The position numbers and the translations under genes are program-made. From the NCBI GenBank assembly GCA_900553355.1, contig USDK01000010.1, positions 1 to 56,592 of the forward strand: a DNA stretch of 56,592 nt, written 5' to 3'. The notes below the pieces were generated by a model, which did no database searches, was not told where the DNA came from, and saw nothing but the letters and a program-made list of their open reading frames with translations. Shown here one piece after another: positions 41,133-49,350 of this stretch. The DNA comes from an uncultured Lachnospiraceae bacterium (GTDB lineage Bacteria > Bacillota > Clostridia > Lachnospirales > Lachnospiraceae). The first letter of the stretch is position 1; the number at the start of each line of letters is the position of its first letter.

Positions 41133-42053
41133 CTAATCTGAGGTCTCATTATCTGCCGTTTCTTCTACCGTGATCATATTGTCTGCCACACTGCTGCTTA
41201 CGGTATATACCAGCACCGAATCATCCACCATAACATATCTGTTTCCATTTTCATCTGTACTTCCTAAATACACGGTAAACGACTCCTCATCTCCGGTATC
41301 AGTATCTTCATATTCCGCCACAGCCGTAATCCTGGAGGCCTCATCAAGCCCGTAGTCTGCCAGCGTATCGTCCGTCACATGATAGTCTGCAAGCTCCGTC
41401 AACGTAAGCGTTCCCCATCCACCGGCAAGTTCACCAAGGTCATCCTCATCCTCAAAAGCAGTCGTGGCGCCATTTTCTGTAACCTCTACCTTTTTCAGAT
41501 TTCCACTGCTGATGGACGGCACAGTATCCTTCTGGATATATCCGGAAAGATCAAAATCCATACTGTAAGGCAGATCGTCGGAAATGGTATAGATCCGGTC
41601 CGAGCCTTCTACCATGGCATAGTAGTCTTCTCCGGTCATATCACCGATATAGACGGCGCCTTCCTCTCCATCTTTTGTCGTATAACTGATCGTATAAGCC
41701 GGCGCGTCCAGTCCGTAATCTGCCACATCATCCGGGTCTTTCAGTTCTCTCTTAGCGGACAGAGAAGCCACCGTATCTGCAAAGCCGCCGACCACCTCCT
41801 GATTCATCGGAATCTCTTTGTCCGCTGTGTCATACCAGGTACCGTCCTCTTCTACAAATCCTAATGTGCTTTCCCCATCCGTATAGGACACAGCCGTCAG
41901 GTCTTCCGCGTCAACAAGATAGATCTTCGACGCTTCTTCTTCCGCTTCTGCCTGCTCTTTTTGATGGTCATTCCACACCGCAAGGCCGCCGTAGCAGCAA
42001 AGCAGCGTCGCCAGGGCGCCGCAAAGCAGCAGCATTGTTTTTTTCTGCTTCAT
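41133..42053 (-). CDS. DUF4340 domain protein of a Gld-type ABC operon
   Basis: A 306-residue protein with an N-terminal membrane helix (about 6-24) and an extracytoplasmic DUF4340 region with repeated beta units (DYGLDAPAYTISY, ADYGLDEASRITA). GGAGG six bases before the ATG at 42053 fixes the start. Last gene of the operon with GldA/F/G-like proteins; these operons in non-gliding bacteria have unknown roles. Confidence 0.86.
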   Translation of the reverse strand: MKQKKTMLLLCGALATLLCCYGGLAVWNDHQKEQAEAEEEASKIYLVDAEDLTAVSYTDGESTLGFVEEDGTWYDTADKEIPMNQEVVGGFADTVASLSAKRELKDPDDVADYGLDAPAYTISYTTKDGEEGAVYIGDMTGEDYYAMVEGSDRIYTISDDLPYSMDFDLSGYIQKDTVPSISSGNLKKVEVTENGATTAFEDEDDLGELAGGWGTLTLTELADYHVTDDTLADYGLDEASRITAVAEYEDTDTGDEESFTVYLGSTDENGNRYVMVDDSVLVYTVSSSVADNMITVEETADNETSD

Positions 42054-42066
42054 ATCCTGCCTCCTT

Positions 42067-43518
42067 CTATACTTTTCTACGCTTCCACCACTGTACAAAT
42101 CCAAATACTAAGATGATCAGCGGAATACCAATGATCAGGAACAGACTGATGACCCCTGCGTGCTGCATCGTATTATAGGTTACCTGCAGGCTCTTGGCCT
42201 CGATCGCCACATTCTGCACATCATCAAAATTTGCAGAAATAGTATTCATAAACAAGTCCAGATTCTCCAGAGTCGAAAATGCGTCCGTGATCTGCGGATC
42301 GATCAGGCTGTCGGCCGCAACAACCGTCAGCCGTCCTTCCTCCAGTTCTTCTTCACTATCTCCGGATGTACCTTCCTCGGCCGTATCTTCTGCAGAAAGG
42401 GTCTGTGTCGCCACAGCTCCCAGGCTGTAGGTTCCTTCCGTCTGACTGTCTTCTGTCACTGCATATCCCTGGTCGGAAGTGTCCATAAAGGATGATACTG
42501 TAATCGTATCTGTCTCAGGATCCGTGATGGTCAGTCCATGTGCATTGATCAGCAGCACCATATTGGAAGACAGACCCTCTGCCATCTCATCATAGGCACT
42601 GATCTGTGGAAAGATATAATAATAGTTTCCCTGATAGTTCCGGGACATATCTGCGATGTATCCGTCTGCCGGAGTCATCCCATAGGAGGTAAGCAGCGCA
42701 TCCAGATTAGGCGTCTCTTCTTTCTTTTCTGAGGGCAGGGTGATATAAACCTTTCCGCCGTGAGCAATGTAATCTTTTAAGAGCGCCTGTTCATCCTCCG
42801 TGATATCGGTTACCGGAGAATACATAAATAAAAGATCACAGTCTTCCGGAATCTCTCCCGTCATGATGAGATTCAGTTCTTCCTCTGTCATATTGCTCTT
42901 ATCCAGCAGATCTGTAACAGATGAGGAAAAAGAAGACTCTCCATGCCCGGTGGTATAATAAATCTTCTTCTGGGAATCTGAGGTAACATAATTGACCGCG
43001 CCGGTAAGCTGCCCTTCTCCGTCAAACTCTGTCGCAGATGAGGTGCCTGTCGTATAGTAAGAATATTCATCCGTCACCAGAATATCCGAAAACGCGACCG
43101 TAGTCGTTTTCCCTGTCTCTTTACAGGAAACTAAAATTGTGTCTTCGCTTACATTGTTCTCCGTCAGTTCTGAAGGATGAAGTACCGGATCCACCCATTC
43201 CACACTGATTTTATCTGACAGAGATGTATATTTGTCCAGAAAAGTCTTGATCATGTCATCGGTAGAAGATTTTTCGGCAAATACAGTAAAAGTCACATCC
43301 TGATCCAGGTCTTTTAAAATCTCCCGGCTGGTATCTGAAATCTCGTAAATCCGATTGTCACTGATGTCAATATTACGGATACTTTCCGGAAGCTGACCGG
43401 CAATCATATTGATAACGATCACAATCGCGATCACAAGAACAATCAGCCCCACGCTATAACTGCCGTTTTTCCATGTGGCGCTTGTACTGTTAAAGATATT
43501 TTTTATTTTTTCCTTCAT
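42067..43518 (-). CDS. GldG-like ABC transporter auxiliary/extracytoplasmic protein
   Basis: A 483-residue protein: one helix near the N-terminus (about 22-41), a large outside domain (TVFAEKSSTDDMIKTFLDKY, then DLLFMYSPVTDITEDEQALLKDYI with an ABC_transp_aux pattern), and a C-terminal membrane helix (about 458-477). Matches GldG-type components of Bacteroidetes gliding ABC systems, here in a bacterium without gliding genes. Starts nine bases after the permease gene. Confidence 0.88.
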   Translation of the reverse strand: MKEKIKNIFNSTSATWKNGSYSVGLIVLVIAIVIVINMIAGQLPESIRNIDISDNRIYEISDTSREILKDLDQDVTFTVFAEKSSTDDMIKTFLDKYTSLSDKISVEWVDPVLHPSELTENNVSEDTILVSCKETGKTTTVAFSDILVTDEYSYYTTGTSSATEFDGEGQLTGAVNYVTSDSQKKIYYTTGHGESSFSSSVTDLLDKSNMTEEELNLIMTGEIPEDCDLLFMYSPVTDITEDEQALLKDYIAHGGKVYITLPSEKKEETPNLDALLTSYGMTPADGYIADMSRNYQGNYYYIFPQISAYDEMAEGLSSNMVLLINAHGLTITDPETDTITVSSFMDTSDQGYAVTEDSQTEGTYSLGAVATQTLSAEDTAEEGTSGDSEEELEEGRLTVVAADSLIDPQITDAFSTLENLDLFMNTISANFDDVQNVAIEAKSLQVTYNTMQHAGVISLFLIIGIPLIILVFGFVQWWKRRKV

Positions 43519-43527
43519 AATGCCCTC

Positions 43528-44394
43528 CTAACTCCAGCGTCTTTTCTGAATCATCTGTATCGTCAGAAACAGAAAGACTACGATCAAAGAAAGATAGAGA
43601 ATAATCCCACTGACATCCAAGTAACTGCTTTCTGTGATCACGGTAAGCGGAGTCGTCAGCTCCAACTTGCCCAGAAGATTCGGAAGAAGATTTTCAAACA
43701 GCTCAGAACGGACCGCATAGGCCACAGCTGTGCCTGCCAGTATGATAATCTCGGCCCCGGCGCCCAGAATCCAGTTTTTTGTCATCTGCCAGATCCCAAA
43801 GGCAATCAGGGATAAGATGACTGCCGCACCGATCGCATTCGTACCTGCCCCTGAGGGAAGAAAGCCCAGAATTCCGTCCCACAGATACAGTGCAACCAGA
43901 ATTCCCATCGTTCCGATGGCCGCGATGATGATACTCTCTGTCAGCGAGGAAATAAAAATACCGATGGAAATATATACGCAGCCCAGCAGGAAAAACATCA
44001 GGATTGACAGATAATCTGTCAGAATATATGCTGTTCCCTGAGCCTTGATGATCAGTGGAAAAATCAGATAGATCACACAGGGGACTGCCAGGATCGTCAC
44101 CATAGCAAGATATTTTCCCAGAACGACCTTTGTCAGGCTGACCGGAGACGTCAGAAGCAGCTGGTCCGTCTTATTTTTCCGGTCTTCCGCAAAGCTTCGC
44201 ATGGTCAGGACCGGGATTGCGATCAGAAGAACAAACAAGATCCCCGTCAGTACATAAGAAAAATAGGGATACCCATAATTCAGGTTATATGCCATAAAAT
44301 ACACACCAGTATATGCAACCAGAAATGCAATGAACACATATCCGATCATGGTGTGAAAATAAGAGTTTAATTCTCGTTTATAGATTGCTTTCAA
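43528..44394 (-). CDS. ABC-2 type permease, GldF-like
   Basis: A 288-residue membrane protein with six or more hydrophobic segments, typical of ABC-2 permeases of the GldF group (YKRELNSYFHTMIGYVFIA at the start and LTMRSFAEDRKNKTDQLLLTSP). Works with the ATPase 22 bases upstream and the GldG-like protein. Confidence 0.9.
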   Translation of the reverse strand: MKAIYKRELNSYFHTMIGYVFIAFLVAYTGVYFMAYNLNYGYPYFSYVLTGILFVLLIAIPVLTMRSFAEDRKNKTDQLLLTSPVSLTKVVLGKYLAMVTILAVPCVIYLIFPLIIKAQGTAYILTDYLSILMFFLLGCVYISIGIFISSLTESIIIAAIGTMGILVALYLWDGILGFLPSGAGTNAIGAAVILSLIAFGIWQMTKNWILGAGAEIIILAGTAVAYAVRSELFENLLPNLLGKLELTTPLTVITESSYLDVSGIILYLSLIVVFLFLTIQMIQKRRWS

Positions 44395-44416
44395 TTCTAT
44401 GTAACCTCCCCTTCTT

Positions 44417-45346
44417 TTATTTCTGTGTCAGCTCCAGGAAGATGTCTTCCAGGGTCGACTTATTTAGTTTGAGTGTCTGAAGGGGCATCTTCTTCTCTGC
44501 AAATGCGAAAAAGATCTGCTCCCGGATGTCTTCAGCGCCTTTGACCTCGATCTGCGCCTTCACCGTACCGTCTTCTTGCAGTGTATAGTCCACATGCCTG
44601 ATCTGTCTGATCTGGTTTAGAACCTGTTCTACTTCCTTCTGTTCCCGGCGGACTTCTATTTCTACGTGGGCGGTTCCGCTCATCTCATTTTCCAGGTTTT
44701 CCGGCGTATCACTCGCCACCAGCTTCCCCTTTGCAATGATCATGATATAGTCGCAGACCTCCCGGATCTCCGCAAGAATATGGGAGCTCAGAATGACAGT
44801 GTGCTCCTTTGCCAGCTTCCGGATCAGTTCCCGGATCTCGATGATCTGCTTTGGATCCAGTCCGACCGTAGGTTCATCCAGGATGATAATCTCCGGAAAT
44901 CCAAGAATTGCCTGAGCCAGTCCCACCCTTTGCTTATAACCCTTGGACAGATTGCTGATCAGCCGGTTTCTGACCTCTGAAAGCCTTGTCAGACCCATTG
45001 CCTTTTCAATCTGGATCTCACGTTCTTCTTTCGCTATCTTTTTTAACTCTGCTGCAAACGCAAGATATTCCTGTACCGTCATCTCCATATAGAGGGGCGG
45101 CTGCTCCGGCAGGTATCCGATACACCTTTTGGCCTCCTCGGGTTCCTTCAGAATATCGTGCCCGTCGATCAATACCTGACCTTTTGTTGCGCCCAGGTAT
45201 CCCGTCATGATGTTCATGGTAGTAGATTTCCCGGCCCCGTTTGGCCCCAGAAATCCATAAATCTGCCCTTTCTCCACCGTAAAGCTTAAGTCATCCACAG
45301 CCAGATGCTTTCCATAGCGTTTGGTGAGATTTTTTACTTCTATCAA
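44417..45346 (-). CDS. ABC transporter ATP-binding protein, GldA-like
   Basis: A roughly 309-residue ATPase with Walker A GPNGAGKST, signature LSKGYKQRVGLAQAI, Walker B IIILDEPTVGLD and the C-terminal extension of GldA/CcmA-type ATPases. The start is ambiguous: GGAGG is followed at one base by ATG (45352) but at seven bases by TTG (45346), which gives the common beginning MIEVKNLTKRYG. I favour the TTG. First gene of the four-gene operon. Confidence 0.92.
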   Translation of the reverse strand: MIEVKNLTKRYGKHLAVDDLSFTVEKGQIYGFLGPNGAGKSTTMNIMTGYLGATKGQVLIDGHDILKEPEEAKRCIGYLPEQPPLYMEMTVQEYLAFAAELKKIAKEEREIQIEKAMGLTRLSEVRNRLISNLSKGYKQRVGLAQAILGFPEIIILDEPTVGLDPKQIIEIRELIRKLAKEHTVILSSHILAEIREVCDYIMIIAKGKLVASDTPENLENEMSGTAHVEIEVRREQKEVEQVLNQIRQIRHVDYTLQEDGTVKAQIEVKGAEDIREQIFFAFAEKKMPLQTLKLNKSTLEDIFLELTQK

Positions 45347-45492
45347 TGCCATTCCTCCCGTTCCATTGCTTTTATTGTACTCTGCATAAGACACAGCGCA
45401 CTGATGCTAACAATATAAGCGGTAAGTTTGAAATATATGTGGTAAAAGTATGTTCATTTTGTGAAATGGAAGATTCTGCTGAAATATCACAA

Positions 45493-45534
45493 AAGGAAGA
45501 ACTGACATCCATGGCCTGGATGATGCAGTTCTTC
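45493..45534 (-). terminator. Terminator downstream of the Fic gene
   Basis: GGAAGAACTG (45525-45534 on the minus strand) pairs with CAGTTCTTCC (45493-45502) with further GGATG/CATCC pairing inside, then TTTTGTG. It lies after the Fic stop and the tandem repeats. Confidence 0.72.
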
Positions 45535-45552
45535 CTTCATTCAAAAATCACT

Positions 45553-45600
45553 CATTTATTCCGACATTTATTCCGACATTTATTCCGACATTTATTCCAC
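45553..45600. repeat. Tandem 12-bp repeat, three full copies and one partial
   Basis: CATTTATTCCGA repeated at 45553-45588 with a fourth, slightly changed copy to 45600, directly after the Fic stop codon. Too short and without spacers for a CRISPR array. Probably slippage-prone and variable among strains. Confidence 0.85.
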
Positions 45601-45616
45601 AATCTTTTATAAATCA

Positions 45617-46603
45617 TCACAATTTTACTTTCCAGCTCCCATTTCGATTTGCACCAATCCGCTCCAGCTTTCCAGCTTTCTTCAAAGCAGCAATACATCG
45701 TTCTACCTGGCGCTGAGAAACCTTCAGGACTTCTGCCGCTGTTTTTGCCGACATTTTTCCATTGGATGCAAGCAGTGATAAGAGCTCTGACTCTAACGTT
45801 GAATTTTCTCCGGATTTTAATTTGTCCCTGTTCTTCTGGCTTTCCAGAATCTCTAAAAGGGTATCCCTTATCATCCGAAGCATAAATTCCACAAAGCTCG
45901 TTGCTTCTCCCTCTGTATTAGATAAATGGATTGCCTGGTAATATCCTTCCTGATTTTCATGGATCATAGTTTCTATCGGAAGCCATGCAAAAAAACTCTT
46001 CCATTTCTGTAAAATCAGAGAATGCCATAATCTTCCAGTCCGTCCATTTCCATCCGCAAAAGGATGAATAAATTCAAACTCATAATGAAAAATACATGCC
46101 TTTACCAGAGGATGCATGCCGGAACTTTTCAGCCAGGAAAACAATTGCTGCATTAAATCTGGAACATAATTTGCCGGAGTTCCTGCATGAATCAACTTAG
46201 CCCCACTATATACCCCTGCGTTTTTGCTGCGAAAAGTACCGGCCTCCTCTATCAGTCCATTCATCATATAGCAATGTGCTTTCAGTAAATCTTTGATCGA
46301 GTATGGATCCATTTTCTGAAGTTCTTCATATGCTTCATATGCATTTTTTACTTCCCTGATATCCTGGGGCGGCGCAAGTACTTTTTTCCCCTCGATTACA
46401 TCTGTCACCTGGTCAATTGTTAATGTATTATTTTCAATCGCAAGAGATGAATGAATCGTTTTAATCCTATTTTCGCGCCGCAGTCTGGGATTCATAGACA
46501 GATTTTCATATACCGAGATCTGCCCTGCCAGTTCCCCAATTTCAATCACAAGATTCATGATTTCTTCTGTCATTGTAAAAGGTGGTTCATAACCGTTTTC
46601 CAT
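45617..46603 (-). CDS. Fic-domain AMP-transferase with C-terminal winged helix
   Basis: A 328-residue Fic protein that would transfer AMP or a similar group to protein hydroxyls. The active loop HPFADGNGRTGR (near 190-201) is intact. The N-terminal inhibitory motif (S/T)xxxE(G/N) is seen as SLAIEN, so it is a self-inhibited class II Fic. The last 60 residues form a winged helix (MSAKTAAEVLKVSQRQVERCIAALKKAG in parts), suggesting DNA binding. The ATG at 46603 follows GAGAGGTGAG. Target unknown; no toxin-antitoxin partner is adjacent. Confidence 0.92.
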   Translation of the reverse strand: MENGYEPPFTMTEEIMNLVIEIGELAGQISVYENLSMNPRLRRENRIKTIHSSLAIENNTLTIDQVTDVIEGKKVLAPPQDIREVKNAYEAYEELQKMDPYSIKDLLKAHCYMMNGLIEEAGTFRSKNAGVYSGAKLIHAGTPANYVPDLMQQLFSWLKSSGMHPLVKACIFHYEFEFIHPFADGNGRTGRLWHSLILQKWKSFFAWLPIETMIHENQEGYYQAIHLSNTEGEATSFVEFMLRMIRDTLLEILESQKNRDKLKSGENSTLESELLSLLASNGKMSAKTAAEVLKVSQRQVERCIAALKKAGKLERIGANRNGSWKVKL

Positions 46604-46722
46604 ACTTCTCACCTCTCTGCATTTCCCATAAACCTGACGTGAACTTATTATATCATCCCGTTTTTTCGCTGTCACGGATATGATACAATAAGTCCATAGA
46701 AAAATTTCGAAAGGAGGCTTCT

Positions 46723-47787
46723 ATGAGCCAGCTCAATGAAATTACCCACATAGAAAGTGTAAGACTAAGCGACGACTGCTCCGGCGTCGTCATTATCGAT
46801 CAGACAAAGCTTCCCTCCCGGACTGAATATCTGACCCTGACGACAGCAGAGGACATCTGGGAGGCCATTCATCAGCTGAAGGTAAGAGGCGCCCCGGCTA
46901 TCGGGATCTGTGCCGGATATGGGATCTACTGCCTTGCCAGACAGATCAAAGCTGCCGATTATGAAGAATTCCTGCATATTTTTCAGAAACATAAAGACTA
47001 TCTCTGCTCCTCCCGTCCGACTGCAGTCAACTTAAGCTGGGCACTGAACCGTATGGAACGCGTGGTCACAGAAAACAAGAAAAAAAGCATACCAGACATC
47101 CTGAATCTTCTGAAAAAAGAATGTCAGGCCATCCATCAGGAGGACATCCGCATGTGCCGAGCCATCTCGGAATATGGTCTGTCTCTTTTGAAGGAGGGTG
47201 ATGGTGTCCTTACCCACTGCAACGCCGGACCTCTGGCCACCTCCCGGTACGGCACCGGACAGGGGCCTCTCTTCCTCGGGAAGGAAAAGGGTATGAACTT
47301 CCGGGTATTCGCTGATGAAACAAGGCCGCTTTTGCAGGGAGCAAGGCTCACTTCCTATGAGCTTCAGAAAGCCGGGATCGACGTGACCCTGATCTGTGAT
47401 AACATGGCCAGTATCGTGATGAAAAACGGCTGGATCCAGGCCTGCATGGTAGGATGCGACCGTGTGGCCGCCAACGGCGATACTGCTAATAAAATCGGAA
47501 CCAGTGGAGTCGCCGTCCTGGCCCGTTATTATCAGATTCCCTTCTACGTGCTGGGTCCCACCTCCACCATCGATATGAACTGCCCTACGGGAGACGATAT
47601 CCAGATTGAGCTTAGAAAACCAGAAGAAATCAAAGAAAAATTTTACAAGGAGCCGATGGCTTTAAAAGATGTGAAGTGCTACAATCCCGCTTTTGACGTG
47701 ACAGACCACAGCCTGATCACCGCTATTGTCACCGAAAAAGGTATCTGTTATCCTCCTTATACGGAAAGCCTGGCCGCCTTATTTTAG
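46723..47787 (+). CDS. mtnA: Methylthioribose-1-phosphate isomerase
   Basis: Converts 5-methylthioribose-1-phosphate (or deoxyribose- or ribose-type analogues) to the ketose. The 354 residues contain RGAPAIGICAGYG, the catalytic cysteine in HCNAGPLATSRYG, the aspartate in GCDRVAANGDTANKIGT and NCPTGDDIQIE. AAAGGAGG precedes the ATG. No mtnK, mtnB or other salvage genes are adjacent, so its place may be in disposal of 5-deoxyribose-type by-products. Confidence 0.95.
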   Translation: MSQLNEITHIESVRLSDDCSGVVIIDQTKLPSRTEYLTLTTAEDIWEAIHQLKVRGAPAIGICAGYGIYCLARQIKAADYEEFLHIFQKHKDYLCSSRPTAVNLSWALNRMERVVTENKKKSIPDILNLLKKECQAIHQEDIRMCRAISEYGLSLLKEGDGVLTHCNAGPLATSRYGTGQGPLFLGKEKGMNFRVFADETRPLLQGARLTSYELQKAGIDVTLICDNMASIVMKNGWIQACMVGCDRVAANGDTANKIGTSGVAVLARYYQIPFYVLGPTSTIDMNCPTGDDIQIELRKPEEIKEKFYKEPMALKDVKCYNPAFDVTDHSLITAIVTEKGICYPPYTESLAALF

Positions 47788-47795
47788 AAAAGAAA

Positions 47796-47837
47796 ACCGG
47801 GGCTGCATGCATCCAACAATGCCTGCAGCCCCGGTCT
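47796..47837. terminator. Bidirectional terminator, mtnA / gltD
   Basis: ACCGGGGCTGCA (47796-47807) pairs perfectly with TGCAGCCCCGGT (47824-47835); T-rich on the plus side (CTGTCTTTG) and on the minus side (TTTTCTTTTC). Confidence 0.9.
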
Positions 47838-47863
47838 GTCTTTGCCATATCATTCACATTTTC

Positions 47864-49345
47864 TTATAAAAGATTCGTATAGCCCATCAAAGAGGCATCT
47901 ACCGCCTTAGCCGCCTCTCTTCCTTCATGGATGGCCCATACCACAAGAGACTGGCCTCTTCGCATATCGCCTGCGGTAAAGACTTTCGGCACAGAAGTCT
48001 CATATTCTTTATCTGCCACTGTTCCCCGGGGCGTCTTTTCTACGCCGAACGCGTCCATGATATAGTCCTGGGCTCCGGTAAATCCTGCCGCGATCAGCAC
48101 CAGGTCTGCCGGAATGATTTTTTCACTTCCAGGCACCGGACACATTTCCATCCGCCCGGTCTTCTCGTTTTTCCTGGATTCCAGATCTACCGTTTTAATC
48201 TTGCAAAGTTCTCCTTTGCTGTTTTTAATGTATTCCTCTACGGTAGTCTGGTACACTCTTGGATCCTGCCCGAATACCTCAATGGCCTCTTCCTGGCCGT
48301 AGTCTGTCTTCAGAACCCTCGGCCACTCCGGCCACGGATTAGACGGTGTGCGTTCCTCGGCAGGTTTTGGCATCATCTCCAGCTGAGTGACTGATTTTGC
48401 CCCCAGACGGATCACCGTTCCCACACAGTCATTTCCGGTGTCTCCGCCGCCGATGACCACCACATGTTTTCCCTTTGCCAGGGAATAAGGTACTTCCTCA
48501 AACCCGGAGTCCAAAAGCTTTTTCGTCACTTCTGACAGAAAGTCTACCGCAAAGCGGATCCCTTTCGCATCTCTTCCAGGCGCCTTGATATCCCTGGCCT
48601 GAGATGCTCCGCAGGCCAGAACGACCCGGTCAAATTCCTTCAGGATCGAAGCCGCCTTCATGTCCTTTCCCACGTCTACTCCAGTAATGAAGGTGATTCC
48701 TTCCTCTTCCATCAGCTTCCGCCGCCGCTCGATCACCGATTTTTCCAGCTTCATATTGGGAATCCCATACATCAAAAGCCCCCCGATGCGGTCTTTACGC
48801 TCAAATACGGTTACCTTATGCCCACGCCGGTTCAGCTGCAGCGCTGCTGCCAGACCGGAAGGTCCGCTGCCGATCACCGCTACCTGATATCCGGTACGGA
48901 CCTTCGGGGGCTCCACTTTCACCAGATCATGTGCAAACGCATACTCGATGATCGTCTTCTCATTTTCCTTGGTGGACACTGGTTCTGTGTTCACATTACA
49001 GGTACAGGCCGCCTCACAGAGTGCCGGACATACGCGGGAGGTAAACTCCGGAAAGCAGTTGGTCCGCTGAAGGCGCATATATGCGCCCTCCAGATTTTCC
49101 CGGTAGACCAGATCATTAAACTCCGGCACCAGGTTGTGAAGCGGACATCCAGACGCCATGCCATTTAACATGGCCCCAAACTGACAGAATGGAATTCCAC
49201 ACTCCATACATCTTGCTCCCTGCAGTTTCTGTTCTTTTAACGGAAGGCTCTCATGAAATTCATGGAAATCGCCGATCCGCTCCTTCGGAGGCCTGCAAGG
49301 TCCCGTTCTACGCTCATATTCTAAAAATCCTGTTGCTTTTCCCAT
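47864..49345 (-). CDS. gltD: Glutamate synthase small subunit (GltD)
   Basis: NADPH-oxidising flavoprotein subunit of GOGAT, 493 residues. N-terminal ferredoxin-like cysteine clusters (CMECGIPFC...GCPLHN; CFPEFTSRVCPALCEAAC), FAD-binding AVIGSGPSGLAAALQLNRRG and NADPH site VVIGGGDTGNDCVG. It passes electrons to GltB. Five bases separate it from gltB. Confidence 0.96.
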   Translation of the reverse strand: MGKATGFLEYERRTGPCRPPKERIGDFHEFHESLPLKEQKLQGARCMECGIPFCQFGAMLNGMASGCPLHNLVPEFNDLVYRENLEGAYMRLQRTNCFPEFTSRVCPALCEAACTCNVNTEPVSTKENEKTIIEYAFAHDLVKVEPPKVRTGYQVAVIGSGPSGLAAALQLNRRGHKVTVFERKDRIGGLLMYGIPNMKLEKSVIERRRKLMEEEGITFITGVDVGKDMKAASILKEFDRVVLACGASQARDIKAPGRDAKGIRFAVDFLSEVTKKLLDSGFEEVPYSLAKGKHVVVIGGGDTGNDCVGTVIRLGAKSVTQLEMMPKPAEERTPSNPWPEWPRVLKTDYGQEEAIEVFGQDPRVYQTTVEEYIKNSKGELCKIKTVDLESRKNEKTGRMEMCPVPGSEKIIPADLVLIAAGFTGAQDYIMDAFGVEKTPRGTVADKEYETSVPKVFTAGDMRRGQSLVVWAIHEGREAAKAVDASLMGYTNLL

Positions 49346-49350
49346 ATCTT

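Noticed and set aside
45553..45600. CRISPR-like array
   Set aside because: The units are 12 bases and directly joined, without spacers; no cas genes in the window.
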